DNA from: Bacillus crepusculi
GTDB taxonomy: Bacteria; Bacillota; Bacilli; Bacillales; Bacillaceae
DNA length: 64,000 bases
Direction of reading: 5' to 3'
Assembly: GCF_014764715.1 (NCBI RefSeq)
Contig: NZ_JACXXE010000001.1
Location: forward strand, 372,001-436,000
Shown: positions 46,236-55,504 of the stretch, one piece after another
Position numbering within the stretch: position 1 is the stretch's first letter
Layout: each line of letters begins with the position of its first letter
Program-made: the position numbers and the translations under genes
The notes under the pieces: model-generated
Told to the model about the DNA's origin: nothing
Databases searched by the model: none
The model's input: the letters and a program-made list of their open reading frames with translations, nothing else

Positions 46236-46958
46236 TTACCGCCCCCTTTTCTTTAATTGATGCTCCCTTTTTGCGATGGCAGCTTGAAGCTTTGCATGAG
46301 GCCCCGTGATAAGATCACCATGTCCTGCTGCAAGACAGGATAAGCGGAGGGCCAGCAATTTTTTAGCACTTTTGAGTGCTGTTTCTGCATCCCAAGTAGC
46401 AAAAGCCGGGAACGGGAAGGTCAAACGAAACTCACCCGTTACAGATAAACCGCCTTTTGTCACAAGTGCATCTCCTGTAATGAGAACTTCTGACCTTTCA
46501 TCGTATAAAGAAATGCTTCCAGGTGTATGTCCTGGTGTAGCAATGACTTTAAACGGCCCAATCTCATCCCCTTCTTCGACAAGCATATCCGGTTTTGTGA
46601 GAATGTCTTTCGAAAAACTGCCTTTGATTTTTTGCTGAGGCTCATCAGGCAGGAGGGAAAAGTCACCAGCAAAAAGGCGGGCATCGCGTTTTGATAAATA
46701 GACAATTGCCTCTGGAAAAGCCTTTTTGACTTCATCTAATGCTCCGATATGATCCATATGACTATGAGTAAGAATAATCTTTTCAATTGGCTTGTTCTTT
46801 TTGCGGGCAAAATCGATGATCGAATTGGCTGCCATTTTCAAAGCCGCATCAATTAATATCAGTCCATCCTCTTCCTCAAATACATAACAATTTACCGGAA
46901 ATAGTCGCGGCATCAATGTGAGCTGGTGCAGGCGGTCAAAAGTTGTCAATCTCATCAT
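46236..46958 (-). CDS. MBL-fold metallo-hydrolase
   Basis: 240 aa. The metallo-beta-lactamase fold is shown by THSHMDHIGAL (HxHxDH zinc site), PGHTPGSISLY, ITGDALV and the final AAGHGD. It is probably a glyoxalase II/lactonase-type hydrolase; the substrate cannot be told. The start is the ATG at 46958 after TAGGAGGACAC. It leads the MBL-tetR operon, whose promoter contains two TetR-type palindromes. Confidence 0.88.
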   Translation of the reverse strand: MMRLTTFDRLHQLTLMPRLFPVNCYVFEEEDGLILIDAALKMAANSIIDFARKKNKPIEKIILTHSHMDHIGALDEVKKAFPEAIVYLSKRDARLFAGDFSLLPDEPQQKIKGSFSKDILTKPDMLVEEGDEIGPFKVIATPGHTPGSISLYDERSEVLITGDALVTKGGLSVTGEFRLTFPFPAFATWDAETALKSAKKLLALRLSCLAAGHGDLITGPHAKLQAAIAKREHQLKKRGR

Positions 46959-46971
46959 GTGTCCTCCTAAA

Positions 46972-46986
46972 ACTAATGTCGTTAGT
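46972..46986. promoter_or_regulatory. Operator 2 of the MBL-tetR operon
   Basis: ACTAATGTCGTTAGT, arms ACTAA/TTAGT, overlapping the predicted transcript start (~46983). Confidence 0.75.
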
Positions 46987-46989
46987 TTT

Positions 46990-47018
46990 ATATTAACTAA
47001 TGTGATTAGTTTTAGCAA
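46990..47018 (-). promoter_or_regulatory. Promoter of the MBL-tetR operon
   Basis: On the minus strand TTGCTA (47018-47013), a 17-bp spacer and TAATAT (46995-46990). The spacer is almost entirely operator 1. Confidence 0.6.
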
Positions 47019-47466
47019 CTATTTTTTCATCAACCGTAATATAAATATCAATTTGTGCTTCTTTTGGATCAATTGATCTCTCGTCATACCATTCAAAATC
47101 GCCCGTATATGTGCGGAAATGACGCTGATCCCACTTCCAAATCTGCTGCCATGTTTCAAGCACTACCTCTTCAATCGGTCCCTTTCTCGTTCGAAATCTT
47201 GCGTAGGCAGACGCAGGAATCTCTATTGCCTGCTCAGTATGCTGATTCACGAGTTGTCCCGCTGTAAACAAATAAGAGCCATTTTCATCTTTTTCATAAT
47301 CTGAATAAAGACCTATCACTGGAGCTTGTCCTCCATGAAGCTGCTGCGCGAAAAATTGCTCCCAAAGAGGGGCAATTTTTCGCTCTTTTGTTCGCTCCAT
47401 TTCGTTCGTTGTTCGAATAGACAACCCTTTAATCCATTGTTTCTGTAATGTCACGATATCGTACAT
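46993..47466 (-). CDS. yobU: Effector-binding (GyrI-like) domain protein, YobU
   Basis: 157-aa stand-alone effector-binding domain of the AraC/GyrI type: PVIGLYSDYEKDENGSYLFTAG in the middle and a C-terminal DERSIDPKEAQIDIYITV strand. In B. subtilis yobU sits next to yobV as here, so it may sense a ligand for, or with, YobV. The ATG follows AAAGGAGATGAGAATGT. The 3' end carries operator 1 and the promoter of the downstream MBL-tetR operon. Confidence 0.8.
   Translation of the reverse strand: MYDIVTLQKQWIKGLSIRTTNEMERTKERKIAPLWEQFFAQQLHGGQAPVIGLYSDYEKDENGSYLFTAGQLVNQHTEQAIEIPASAYARFRTRKGPIEEVVLETWQQIWKWDQRHFRTYTGDFEWYDERSIDPKEAQIDIYITVDEKIVAKTNHIS
46996..47010. promoter_or_regulatory. Operator 1 of the MBL-tetR operon
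   Basis: ACTAAT-GTG-ATTAGT, perfect 6-bp arms, within the -35/-10 spacer and 24 bp from operator 2 centre to centre. Confidence 0.8.
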
Positions 47467-47532
47467 ACATTCTCATCTCCTTTTTTTCCATCATATAAAA
47501 AGAAACCTGACAACACTGTGTCAAGTTCCTTT

Positions 47533-48453
47533 TCATTTGTAAAATTGTTTCAACTGGAATTCAAAAGCTTCTTGGATATGCTGCGGTGAGATAATGTCCA
47601 CATCTGGGCCTAAATAGAATAGAAAACTATATAACCAATCATCTTGAGGCACGGTGATGGTTGCAAGATAGGTTCCGTCTGAACATACGATCCATTCGTT
47701 CTCATCCACCCATTCCTTCACTTTGCCCACTGATGCTTCCGTTAACCTTAGCGTAAGTGTGGTAGCTGAAGGTTCTTCGTGCCAAGAGTCATTCCAAGGC
47801 TTCTCCTCGTTTTTGACTCTTTTCGGTTGGAAATAACCTGAAATGGTGATGAGGTCTGTCATTCTTGTGAGTTTGAACAGACGAAAGGCTTTCTTCATAC
47901 AACAAAATGCATACAAATACCAATGTCTTCCTTTTAAGACGAGCGTATAAGGCTCCACCTTCCGTGGAAGTGTTTCACCTTTCGCATTACGATAGGTGAA
48001 CTGAATGTATTGGTGCGCTAAGGCAGCTGTATGTATGAGCTGGAGCTTCTTCTCTGCCTGACTGTCTTTTCCCCAGGAGCTCAAATCAATGAAGACATGA
48101 TGCTGTTTTTCGCTTTCATCGGTATGTGGCGGAATCAAGGATTTGATTTTTTTCAGTACATGCTCACTTTCTTTAAAGGAGTAGGCACTCGTCATGCTTT
48201 CAAGGGCTGTTAAAATAAGCTCAATGTCATCATCGGTGAATAATTTTTTCTCTAGACGATAGTCGTCCACAAGTGAAATGCCTCCGCCTGCTCCTTGCGT
48301 TGTCACAACTGGAATCCCGGCTTGATTGATGGTATCAATATCACGATAAATGGTCCTCACGCTCACCTCATAGAGTTCAGCAAGGTCTTTCGCTTGTACT
48401 TGCTTCTTGCTAATAAGCACCATCACAATAGACAAAATGCGATCGATTTTCAT
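47533..48453 (-). CDS. yobV: YobV, helix-turn-helix regulator with WYL domain
   Basis: 306 aa. The N-terminal HTH_11 winged helix is IDRILSIVMVL...LAELYEVSVRTIYRDIDTIN, residues 2-43. It is followed by a WYL domain around residues 140-220 (GRHWYLYAFC) and a C-terminal WCX-like segment. YafY-type regulators of this kind often control neighbouring genes; partner YobU lies 66 bp downstream. The ATG follows AAAGAGGAAAAGAC. Confidence 0.85.
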   Translation of the reverse strand: MKIDRILSIVMVLISKKQVQAKDLAELYEVSVRTIYRDIDTINQAGIPVVTTQGAGGGISLVDDYRLEKKLFTDDDIELILTALESMTSAYSFKESEHVLKKIKSLIPPHTDESEKQHHVFIDLSSWGKDSQAEKKLQLIHTAALAHQYIQFTYRNAKGETLPRKVEPYTLVLKGRHWYLYAFCCMKKAFRLFKLTRMTDLITISGYFQPKRVKNEEKPWNDSWHEEPSATTLTLRLTEASVGKVKEWVDENEWIVCSDGTYLATITVPQDDWLYSFLFYLGPDVDIISPQHIQEAFEFQLKQFYK

Positions 48454-48571
48454 GTCTTTTCCTCTTTTTCATAAATGTAGGTTTTGATTTGATAAAAAAA
48501 GAAAGAATGGTAAAGATAAGTAACAGCCAGCATTCGTTTACATCCCTGCACATGCAGGAGGAGGTTGCATC

Positions 48572-49096
48572 ATGACACATCACGTGTGGCAGTTATTCAT
48601 AATTGGGGGCATTATAGTGATCTGCATCATCTTTCGAATGAATCGAATGAGACGCTATCAGCTTGTGCGCCCGATCAGTCTTTTGATGAGAATGTATGTA
48701 TTTGGACTCACTGCCCTTATTCTCCTATCAGAAGGCTGGCAAAATCACAGCATTTTCATCTATGCCGCTATTGGTACGCTCTTTGGAAGCAGTCTGGCCG
48801 TTCATGCCTATGAGACGATCCGCATGAAAGAGGAAAATGGCCGTCTTTATGTGAAAACGAGTAAATGGATTGAAAGCTTCATTTTATGCTTATTTTTATC
48901 TAGACTTAGTTTTAAGCTGGGTGAGCTGACGAACCATTCGTTGACGAAGATTGGTGTCGTTGAACTGTATCAGCATATTGTGAGCAATGATGCCATGACC
49001 ATGCTCAGCTTCTTTCTTTTAGCTACTTACTATATTGTTTTTTCTTATCACATGATGAAAGCAAGTAAACGATCGACGCATGTGCATCATGTATAA
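48572..49096 (+). CDS. Four-helix membrane protein, unidentified (YobW or CcdC-like?)
   Basis: 174 aa with hydrophobic segments near residues 6-22, 42-58, 62-80, 105-120 and 145-162. The RMRRYQLVRPISLLMRMYVFG stretch recalls CcdC/DUF1453 proteins, but I cannot confirm it. In B. subtilis yobW follows yobV, so it may be the positional counterpart. Excellent ribosome site GGAGGAGG, 7-nt spacing. Ends in a terminator shared with czrA. Confidence 0.6.
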   Translation: MTHHVWQLFIIGGIIVICIIFRMNRMRRYQLVRPISLLMRMYVFGLTALILLSEGWQNHSIFIYAAIGTLFGSSLAVHAYETIRMKEENGRLYVKTSKWIESFILCLFLSRLSFKLGELTNHSLTKIGVVELYQHIVSNDAMTMLSFFLLATYYIVFSYHMMKASKRSTHVHHV

Positions 49097-49129
49097 AAAC
49101 CTTCCTATACGAAAATAGGAAGGTTTTTA
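49094..49129. terminator. Bidirectional terminator before czrA 3' end
   Basis: AAAACCTTCCTAT / ATAGGAAGGTTTT stem with a 6-nt loop between convergent genes. Confidence 0.88.
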
Positions 49130-49459
49130 TCAATCATGCTGCGCATGGTGAATCATTTGTTCAAGCACTTCCATCACATGCTGATCTTCAGGACTGTAAA
49201 AAATCGAGGTCCCTGCTCGTCTAGATTTCACAAGACGAAGGTTTTTTAAAAAGCGCAACTGATGAGAAACGGTTGATTGCATGAGGTCCAATGTCTCCGC
49301 TATATCATTTACCGAGTGTTCACCTTGAGACAGCAGGTGCAGGATACGAATACGTGTCGGATCAGATAAGGCTTTAAATGTTTGGGAGACAAGAAATAGA
49401 CTTTCTTCGTCCAGCTCCATCCGCTCCTGTTCTTGATTTGTATTCAATTCTTCCTTCAT
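49130..49459 (-). CDS. czrA: ArsR/SmtB metal-sensing repressor, CzrA-like
   Basis: 109 aa. The winged helix is [20 protein letters not shown] (residues ~49-68). The alpha-5 zinc site is intact and spaced exactly as in CzrA (DxH near residue 91, then HxxH near residue 104). It represses Zn/Co/Cd efflux genes (czcD, cadA in B. subtilis) until metal binds. The ATG follows AAAGGTGAAGCAAA. No metal exporter is adjacent in this window. Confidence 0.85.
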   Translation of the reverse strand: MKEELNTNQEQERMELDEESLFLVSQTFKALSDPTRIRILHLLSQGEHSVNDIAETLDLMQSTVSHQLRFLKNLRLVKSRRAGTSIFYSPEDQHVMEVLEQMIHHAQHD

Positions 49460-49575
49460 TTTGCTTCACCTTTCTTGTCAGTCAATTCACGACTTATTCT
49501 ATGTATCATCATATAACAAAACGTGCGGCGTGCAAAGCTTACACACCCTCTGAGAAAAGATTTATTCAAATAGCA

Positions 49576-49604
49576 TTGACACTTGGTAGCATTCTTTTTA
49601 AAAT
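49576..49604 (+). promoter_or_regulatory. Promoter of the APC permease gene
   Basis: TTGACA, a 17-bp spacer and TAAAAT, 11 of 12 consensus bases. Predicted leader about 36 nt. Confidence 0.8.
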
Positions 49605-49646
49605 GAGCATTATTTATTCATTTTTTTAGAGGAGCTGATAGGCAAA

Positions 49647-50978
49647 TTGACTGAAGAGCCAAGACTAAAACGCAGCCTGACTGTCTTTCCACTTGTTGTG
49701 ATCGGGCTTGCTTATATGGATCCACTTGTCGTATTTGATTCATACGGCATTGTTGCTCAGCTGACGAAAGGACACGTAGCTGCAGCTTATATATTTACTT
49801 TACTAGCATTACTATTGACAGCGCTTAGCTATGGGAATATGGTGAAGGCTTTTCCAAAAGCGGGATCTGCTTATACATACGCGCAAAAAAGTATTCATCC
49901 TCACGTCGGCTTCCTTGTAGGCTGGACGCTTTTGCTGGATTATTTATTTTTGCCTATGGTGAATTTTGCAATCGGAAGTGCTTATTTAACCGCAGCCTTT
50001 CCAGATGTACCTCATTACATTTGGATCATCATACTTGCTATCGCCATAACGACTGTCAATGTAATCGGTATTCGTCTTACAGCCAACATTACTGCGCTAT
50101 TTGTTACCTTTCAGGTCATTGTCGCCGTCACCTTTGTTGGGTTTATTATTTATGGACTCACGCAAAACGCAGGCAGTGGAGAATTATTGTCAGCGCGACC
50201 CTTTTATTCAGCGAGCTTAGATCCGGCGCTTATTTTTTCAGGGGCGACCATTTTATGTTTTTCTTTTCTAGGATTTGATGCGATTTCGACTATGTCGGAG
50301 GAAACCATTAAGCCAAAAAGAACAATCCCTCTTGCGATTTTTTTGACAGTTGCTATTGGAGGTGTTCTGTTTACCCTCACCTCATATTTTTTGCAGCAGG
50401 TGTTTCCAAATTTCCAGCAGTTCAAGCATCCAGATGCGGCCTCACTTGAAATTGCAGAATTTGTAGGTGGGGCATTTCTCCACTCGTTCTTTTTAGCTGG
50501 CACAATGGTCGCTGTCATCTCTTCCTCCTTATCATCTCACGCGAGCGCAGCAAGACTGCTCTATGCAATGGGAAGAGATGAGTCGTTACCGAAACGTTTC
50601 TTCGGTTATATTCATCCGACATTCAAAACCCCTGTATTTAATATTTTATTAATTGGTGTTTTCTCTTTAACCGCTGTTATTGGTGAACTTGAAGTCATTT
50701 ATTCGTTTATCAGTTTCGGGGCATTGATTGGATTCACTTTTGTGAACGTGTCTGTTTTTGCATATTATTTCGTTAGACAAAAACAAAGAGGTGTTCTGAA
50801 CACATTGAGATATGCAATGATCCCTCTATGCGGAACAGTCTTTTGTATTTGGCTGTTAACAAGCATCAGCCCAAATGCATTAATCATTGGAATGGGCTGG
50901 CTTATTATCGGTTTCCTTTATTTCTGCTACAGGCTGAAAACAAGACCCGAATTTACATTTGGATATGATGGATCATAA
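49647..50978 (+). CDS. APC-family permease, putrescine importer-like (PuuP/PlaP type)
   Basis: 443 aa, about 12 TM helices. The sequence PLVVFDSYGIVAQLTKGHV, AFPKAGSAYTYAQKSIHPHV and LDYLFLPMVN closely recalls E. coli PuuP/PlaP putrescine importers, and TM6 carries FLGFDAISTMSEE. The start is TTG at 49647 after GAGGAG (12-nt spacing, rather long). Single gene with a near-consensus sigma-A promoter. Substrate by analogy only. Confidence 0.82.
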   Translation: MTEEPRLKRSLTVFPLVVIGLAYMDPLVVFDSYGIVAQLTKGHVAAAYIFTLLALLLTALSYGNMVKAFPKAGSAYTYAQKSIHPHVGFLVGWTLLLDYLFLPMVNFAIGSAYLTAAFPDVPHYIWIIILAIAITTVNVIGIRLTANITALFVTFQVIVAVTFVGFIIYGLTQNAGSGELLSARPFYSASLDPALIFSGATILCFSFLGFDAISTMSEETIKPKRTIPLAIFLTVAIGGVLFTLTSYFLQQVFPNFQQFKHPDAASLEIAEFVGGAFLHSFFLAGTMVAVISSSLSSHASAARLLYAMGRDESLPKRFFGYIHPTFKTPVFNILLIGVFSLTAVIGELEVIYSFISFGALIGFTFVNVSVFAYYFVRQKQRGVLNTLRYAMIPLCGTVFCIWLLTSISPNALIIGMGWLIIGFLYFCYRLKTRPEFTFGYDGS

Positions 50979-51069
50979 GGTTTTCACTTGGTATCCGGTG
51001 CAGGATGTGGCATAATAAAAAGGCTGTACTTCCCTTTTAAAAGCGGGGCAAAACAGGGGTGAACTGACC

Positions 51070-51732
51070 TTGAAAAAGAAAAAGACAGGATGTTTTGCCA
51101 TTTCAGGCTGTTTCACGATTTTTCTGTTTGTTTGCGTATTCGCAGCCATTGTCATTTCCTTTAATCAAAAGGAGTTAAAAAAGCTGCCGATTGATACGGA
51201 ATCAATTGTTTTGTCGAGACTGGATGATTACAAACCGCTTGTAGAAACAGAGTTAAGAGATCAAGATTTAGATCAATATACCGCATTAATCCTCGGTATG
51301 ATGTATCAAGAATCAAAAGGCAGAGGCGGAGATCCAATGCAGTCCTCTGAATCTCTTGGTTTGAAACGAAATGAAATCAATGACCCTCAGAAAAGCATTA
51401 AACAAGGAATCCATCATTTTTCAACCATGTACAAGCATGGAAAGAAAAAAGGCGTTGATTTGGAAACCATTATTCAAAGCTATAACATGGGAATCGGCTA
51501 TATTGATTTTGTTGCAAAAAACGGGGGAAAACATTCCGAGAAATTGGCAAAGCAATACTCCAAAAAGCAAGTGAAACGAAACCCCGAAGTTTATACGTGC
51601 GGGGGCAACAAAGATAACTTCCGCTATCCGTATTGTTACGGTGATTTCACTTATGCTGAAAAAGTAAAAGAAAAAACGAAAACAGTTGAAGAAAAGATGA
51701 AATTGGCTTCATCATCCACACCATCATCGTAA
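51070..51732 (+). CDS. yocA: Lysozyme-like cell-wall hydrolase, YocA
   Basis: 220 aa: one N-terminal membrane anchor (residues ~8-30), then a lysozyme-like domain. It has LGMMYQESKG with the likely catalytic Glu, MQSSESLG, and SYNMGIGYIDFV, as in the CwlT/transglycosylase family. A lysine-rich, serine-ended tail follows. Start TTG at 51070 after AGGGGTG. B. subtilis yocA neighbours yozB, which is also nearby here (separated by the methylcitrate operon). Confidence 0.82.
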   Translation: MKKKKTGCFAISGCFTIFLFVCVFAAIVISFNQKELKKLPIDTESIVLSRLDDYKPLVETELRDQDLDQYTALILGMMYQESKGRGGDPMQSSESLGLKRNEINDPQKSIKQGIHHFSTMYKHGKKKGVDLETIIQSYNMGIGYIDFVAKNGGKHSEKLAKQYSKKQVKRNPEVYTCGGNKDNFRYPYCYGDFTYAEKVKEKTKTVEEKMKLASSSTPSS

Positions 51733-51738
51733 AAAAAA

Positions 51739-51760
51739 GCACTTCCAATCAGAAGGTGCT
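51739..51760 (+). terminator. Weak hairpin after yocA
   Basis: GCACTTCC-AATCA-GAAGGTGC (one pair mismatched) with only a short T tail; probably assisted by the next hairpin. Confidence 0.5.
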
Positions 51761-51773
51761 TCAAATTGTTGAC

Positions 51774-51808
51774 AAAGGGCTAAAATGATCTTTATTTTAG
51801 CCCTTTTT
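51774..51808. terminator. Bidirectional terminator between yocA and prpB
   Basis: AAAGGGCTAAAAT / ATTTTAGCCCTTT, a 13-bp stem with T-rich tails on both strands. Confidence 0.85.
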
Positions 51809-51820
51809 CTTCTTTTCATT

Positions 51821-52738
51821 TTATGAATGTTCCTTCCCAATTTCCGGCAGGATCGTTTTCGCTAAATGCTGATCCATTTCTTCATATTCATCATAATGAA
51901 TCGTTTCATATAGCTCTTTTCTCGTTTGCATGTCCTTCAGCATTCCCTGCTGCGTTCCCTTTTCCATGATTTCTTGAAATAAACGCTCATACGCCTTTGC
52001 TGCGACTCTGAGTGATGACACAGGGTAAATGACCATTTGAAAGCCAAACACAGAAAATTCGTCTGTATGATAATAAGGCGTCTTGCCAAACTCCGTCATG
52101 TTTGCAAGGAGCGGCCCTTTTATATTGTTTGAAGCATACGTGAAATCTTCTGCTGTGATCAGCGCCTCAGGAAAAATGGCATCTGCTCCTGCTTCTAGAT
52201 AGAAATTAGCCCGCTGAATCACATCCTCCATCCCGTTTACTGACTTCGCATCCGTTCTTGCGATGACGAGAAGTGTAGGAGCCGCTTGTTTGATCGCTTT
52301 GATTTTCGCGATCATCTCTTCTACTGGAACAAGTGACTTCCCGTTTAAATGTCCGCATTTCTTCGGCATTTGCTGATCTTCGATTTGAACAGCCGCCACC
52401 TTACTCTCAACCATTTCCTTTGCCGCCCTTGCTGCATTTAATACACCGCCATAACCAGTATCCATATCTACCAAAAGCGGCAGCTGGGAAGCGCGAATGA
52501 TTTCCTTCGCTTTTTCAGCCATTTCTGTTGAATGGATCATGCCGAGGTCAGGAAGTCCTTTGCTCGCGCAAAAAGCGGCACCTGATAAATAGAGCCCTTG
52601 AAAGCCCATTTTTTTCGCATAGAGCGCAGACATTCCATCGTGAACGCCTGGGATTTGAAATAAAGCGGATTTGTGCATTTGCTCTTTAAAAGCTGCGGCT
52701 AAATCAGCTTGACTCGTTTCATCATTCACGATCCACAC
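51821..52738 (-). CDS. prpB: Methylisocitrate lyase
   Basis: 305-aa enzyme (B. subtilis YqiQ/MmgF) splitting 2-methylisocitrate into pyruvate and succinate. The isocitrate-lyase-family active-site motif KKCGHLNGK and DMDTGYGG are present. The start is GTG at 52738 (AAAAGGGGG, 7-nt spacing), 14 bp after prpD; the open frame extends 47 codons further upstream into prpD, but without a ribosome site. Last gene of the methylcitrate operon. Confidence 0.93.
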   Translation of the reverse strand: MWIVNDETSQADLAAAFKEQMHKSALFQIPGVHDGMSALYAKKMGFQGLYLSGAAFCASKGLPDLGMIHSTEMAEKAKEIIRASQLPLLVDMDTGYGGVLNAARAAKEMVESKVAAVQIEDQQMPKKCGHLNGKSLVPVEEMIAKIKAIKQAAPTLLVIARTDAKSVNGMEDVIQRANFYLEAGADAIFPEALITAEDFTYASNNIKGPLLANMTEFGKTPYYHTDEFSVFGFQMVIYPVSSLRVAAKAYERLFQEIMEKGTQQGMLKDMQTRKELYETIHYDEYEEMDQHLAKTILPEIGKEHS

Positions 52739-52752
52739 GCTAGTTCCCCCTT

Positions 52753-54189
52753 TTATATCACGAATAAGTCCATAAATGCTGGTACGGTCGTTGTTTTTAA
52801 TTGATTTGGATTTTGGCAGAGTGACACAATTTGATCGACTTGTTTTTGTGGAAATCTTGTCTTCAAATGATACACCCATTTCTTTTCAAGCAGCGGGATC
52901 CCTTCCTGCCTTCTTCTGCGATGACCTAGCGGATATTCAATTTCGATTCGGTCTGTCATTGTCCCGTCTTTAAAGAAAATTTGAACACAGTTTGCAATCG
53001 ATCTTTTTTTCGGGTCTAAATAGTCTTCTGTATAACGTTTCTCTTCTTTCACAACCATTTGATCACGCAGACGGTCAATGAGCGGATTCTGTGCCGTTTC
53101 TTCTTCATAATGATCAGCTGTCAGTTCACCATAGATTAACCCAATGGCCGTAATATATTGCAAGCAATGATCACGGTCTGCCGGGTTGTAGAGCGGTCCT
53201 TTTTTATCAATAATTCGAATGGCTGATTCATGTGTCGTAATTTCTATCCTGTCAATCTCATCTAAACGGTCTTTTACCGCGTCATGTAGAATAACAGCCG
53301 CCTCAGCGGCAGTTTGCGCATGAAACTCTGCTGGATAAGCAATTTTAAAAAGTACATTTTCTATCACATATGACCCAAGTGGCTGGGCAAGTGTGAGCGC
53401 TTTTCCTTTCATTAAAACATCTTCGAACCCCCACTTTTCTGCACTGAGTGGTGTTTGATAGCCCATTTCCCCTTTCAGCGTCATCATTGCCAGTCTCACC
53501 CCGCGGCTTGTTGCATCTCCTGCTGCCCATGATTTCCTTGACCCTGTGTTCGGGGCGTGGCGGTACGTTCTAAGCGGAGAGTTGTCAACAAAGGCTTGCG
53601 ATAAAACATGCTGCACTTCTTCCTTCGTTCCGCCAAGCATCGCACAAACGACTGCACTTGTCGCCACCTTGACAAATAAAACATGATCCAAGCCATTTCG
53701 ATTCAAACAATTTTCTAAAGCAAGCACACCTTGAATTTCATGAGCCTTTACAATCGCATGCAGTACATCATTCATTGAAAGCGGCTCTTCTCCATTTGCA
53801 AGCCGCGTTCTGCTGATATAGTCACTTACAGCTAAGATTCCGCCTAGGTTATCAGACGGATGTCCCCACTCCTGTGCAAGCCATGTGTCGTTATAATCTA
53901 ACCAGCGAATCATACATCCTATATCAAAAGCCGCTTGAACAGGATCTAGCACAAACGAAGTGCCAGGCACTCTTGCTCCGTTAGGCACAACTGTTCCAGG
54001 AACAATCGGCCCGAGGTGCTTCGTGCATTCTGGAAAATTGAGCGCAAGCATTCCGCAGCCGAGCGTGTCCATGAGCACATAGCGCGCTGTTTCAATTGCC
54101 TCTTTGCTCGTAATTTCTCCGTCCACTGCATAGACTGCGATTTCTTCTAATAGCTGATCTGTTTGATTGGCTACTGCTGTTTTATTCAT
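52753..54189 (-). CDS. mmgE: 2-Methylcitrate dehydratase
   Basis: 478-aa PrpD/MmgE family protein, dehydrating 2-methylcitrate (and citrate) in propionyl-CoA disposal. The family features [19 protein letters not shown] and [12 protein letters not shown]-like segments are clear, and the size fits B. subtilis MmgE (472). The start is the ATG at 54189, preceded by GGGGG; a longer open frame has no better site. It begins 4 bp after the stop of the preceding synthase gene. Confidence 0.93.
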   Translation of the reverse strand: MNKTAVANQTDQLLEEIAVYAVDGEITSKEAIETARYVLMDTLGCGMLALNFPECTKHLGPIVPGTVVPNGARVPGTSFVLDPVQAAFDIGCMIRWLDYNDTWLAQEWGHPSDNLGGILAVSDYISRTRLANGEEPLSMNDVLHAIVKAHEIQGVLALENCLNRNGLDHVLFVKVATSAVVCAMLGGTKEEVQHVLSQAFVDNSPLRTYRHAPNTGSRKSWAAGDATSRGVRLAMMTLKGEMGYQTPLSAEKWGFEDVLMKGKALTLAQPLGSYVIENVLFKIAYPAEFHAQTAAEAAVILHDAVKDRLDEIDRIEITTHESAIRIIDKKGPLYNPADRDHCLQYITAIGLIYGELTADHYEEETAQNPLIDRLRDQMVVKEEKRYTEDYLDPKKRSIANCVQIFFKDGTMTDRIEIEYPLGHRRRRQEGIPLLEKKWVYHLKTRFPQKQVDQIVSLCQNPNQLKTTTVPAFMDLFVI

Positions 54190-54193
54190 GTTC

Positions 54194-55336
54194 TCATTCC
54201 CCCGTTTTTCCATCATCATGTGAAACCTTTAATCCTCTTGGCCCTAAATATCGAACTCTCGGTCTAAAAATACGATTGTGCAAATGCTGTTCTATGACAT
54301 GGGCAGCTAACCCGCTTGCTCTTGCAGCAAAGAAAATCGGTGTATAAAGGGAGATAGGAATCCCAAGCACGTAATATATAGGTGCTGCATAATAATCAAG
54401 GTTTGGATAGAGGTTTTTCTTCTCTTTCATGTATGCCTCGCCGGCTACACACATGTCATATAGCGTTGTATCTCCCTTCGATTCCGTAAGCGTTTTCAAT
54501 GATTGTTTTAAAAGAGCGGCTCTTGGGTCCATTTTTCTCATGTATACCCTGTGGCCAAAGCCCATCATTTTTTCTTTTGCGGCTAATTTTCGTTCAATGA
54601 GCGCAAGGAAACCTTCTGTTGTTTTTCCTTCGAGAAGCATGTGCATAACAGCTTCATTCGCTCCTCCGTGTAAGTCCCCTTTCAATGAAGAGATCGCTCC
54701 GGTAAAGGCGCCATACATGTCAGAATGAGTGGATGCAATAACCCTAGCAGCAAACGTTGAATTAGGCAGCTCATGTTCACTATATAACGTGAGTGTTTGG
54801 TCAAAAGCGGTGATTTCGTCTTGTGTCGGGGTGCGGCCAGTTAGCATGGCTAAAAAGTTTTCAGTGTAGGATTTGGTCTGATCTGGAGAAATAGCGGCGT
54901 CTTTTGCGAGAATATGATAGCTTCCAGCAACAATGACCGGCAGCTGACCCAGTAATCGAACTGCACGCCTTTGCTGGCACGCTTCTGATCGATCATGTAA
55001 TGCGTCATCGTACCCACTAAGAGCAGATAAGCACGTTCTCATGGCATCCATGGGGTGAGTGGATTTTGGTAGCTTTGTCAAAATGGTTTGAATGGTTGGA
55101 TGTAAGTTGGTTTGTGAGGAGATGTCTTGCTGAAATTGGTGATGCTCCATAGCATCTGGTAATCTTCCGTAAATAAGCAGATAGGCTGTTTCTAGATATG
55201 TCTTGTGTTGTGCTAATTCGATGAGGTCATAACCGCGAATCACAATTTCTTCTTGCTGCACATCTAAGTATGAAATAGACGTTTCGCTTGCCACAATGTC
55301 TTCAAGCCCCGGTTTATACTGCAATTGTTCAGTCAT
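54194..55336 (-). CDS. mmgD: 2-Methylcitrate synthase
   Basis: 380-aa citrate-synthase-family enzyme condensing propionyl-CoA with oxaloacetate. [11 protein letters not shown] and [16 protein letters not shown] carry the catalytic histidines, and the catalytic Asp lies in [11 protein letters not shown]. The start is the ATG at 55336 (GGGGG, 7-nt spacing) rather than 55339. First gene of a three-gene operon. The acyl-CoA genes mmgA, mmgB and mmgC that precede it in B. subtilis are absent. Confidence 0.92.
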   Translation of the reverse strand: MTEQLQYKPGLEDIVASETSISYLDVQQEEIVIRGYDLIELAQHKTYLETAYLLIYGRLPDAMEHHQFQQDISSQTNLHPTIQTILTKLPKSTHPMDAMRTCLSALSGYDDALHDRSEACQQRRAVRLLGQLPVIVAGSYHILAKDAAISPDQTKSYTENFLAMLTGRTPTQDEITAFDQTLTLYSEHELPNSTFAARVIASTHSDMYGAFTGAISSLKGDLHGGANEAVMHMLLEGKTTEGFLALIERKLAAKEKMMGFGHRVYMRKMDPRAALLKQSLKTLTESKGDTTLYDMCVAGEAYMKEKKNLYPNLDYYAAPIYYVLGIPISLYTPIFFAARASGLAAHVIEQHLHNRIFRPRVRYLGPRGLKVSHDDGKTGE

Positions 55337-55504
55337 CATATAACCCCCGTTTCGTTCAATTGTTGTTCTCCAAACGAGCAAACGGCCAGAAATGATGTGG
55401 TTCTACAGATGGGAAGATACCGTGCAAGCCGGATACCCAATTCCCATTTTATCCAAAGCGCTTCATCTTGTAAATAAAAGAACGTATGTCCGATTGGACA
55501 TACG

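Noticed and set aside
46993-47010. Reading the operator overlap as disruption of yobU
   Set aside because: The yobU frame is intact to its stop at 46993; the operator simply lies within its last codons.
55440-55470. cre site upstream of mmgD (AAGCGCTT core near 55456)
   Set aside because: Only the symmetric core matches; the outer positions of the consensus fail on both strands.
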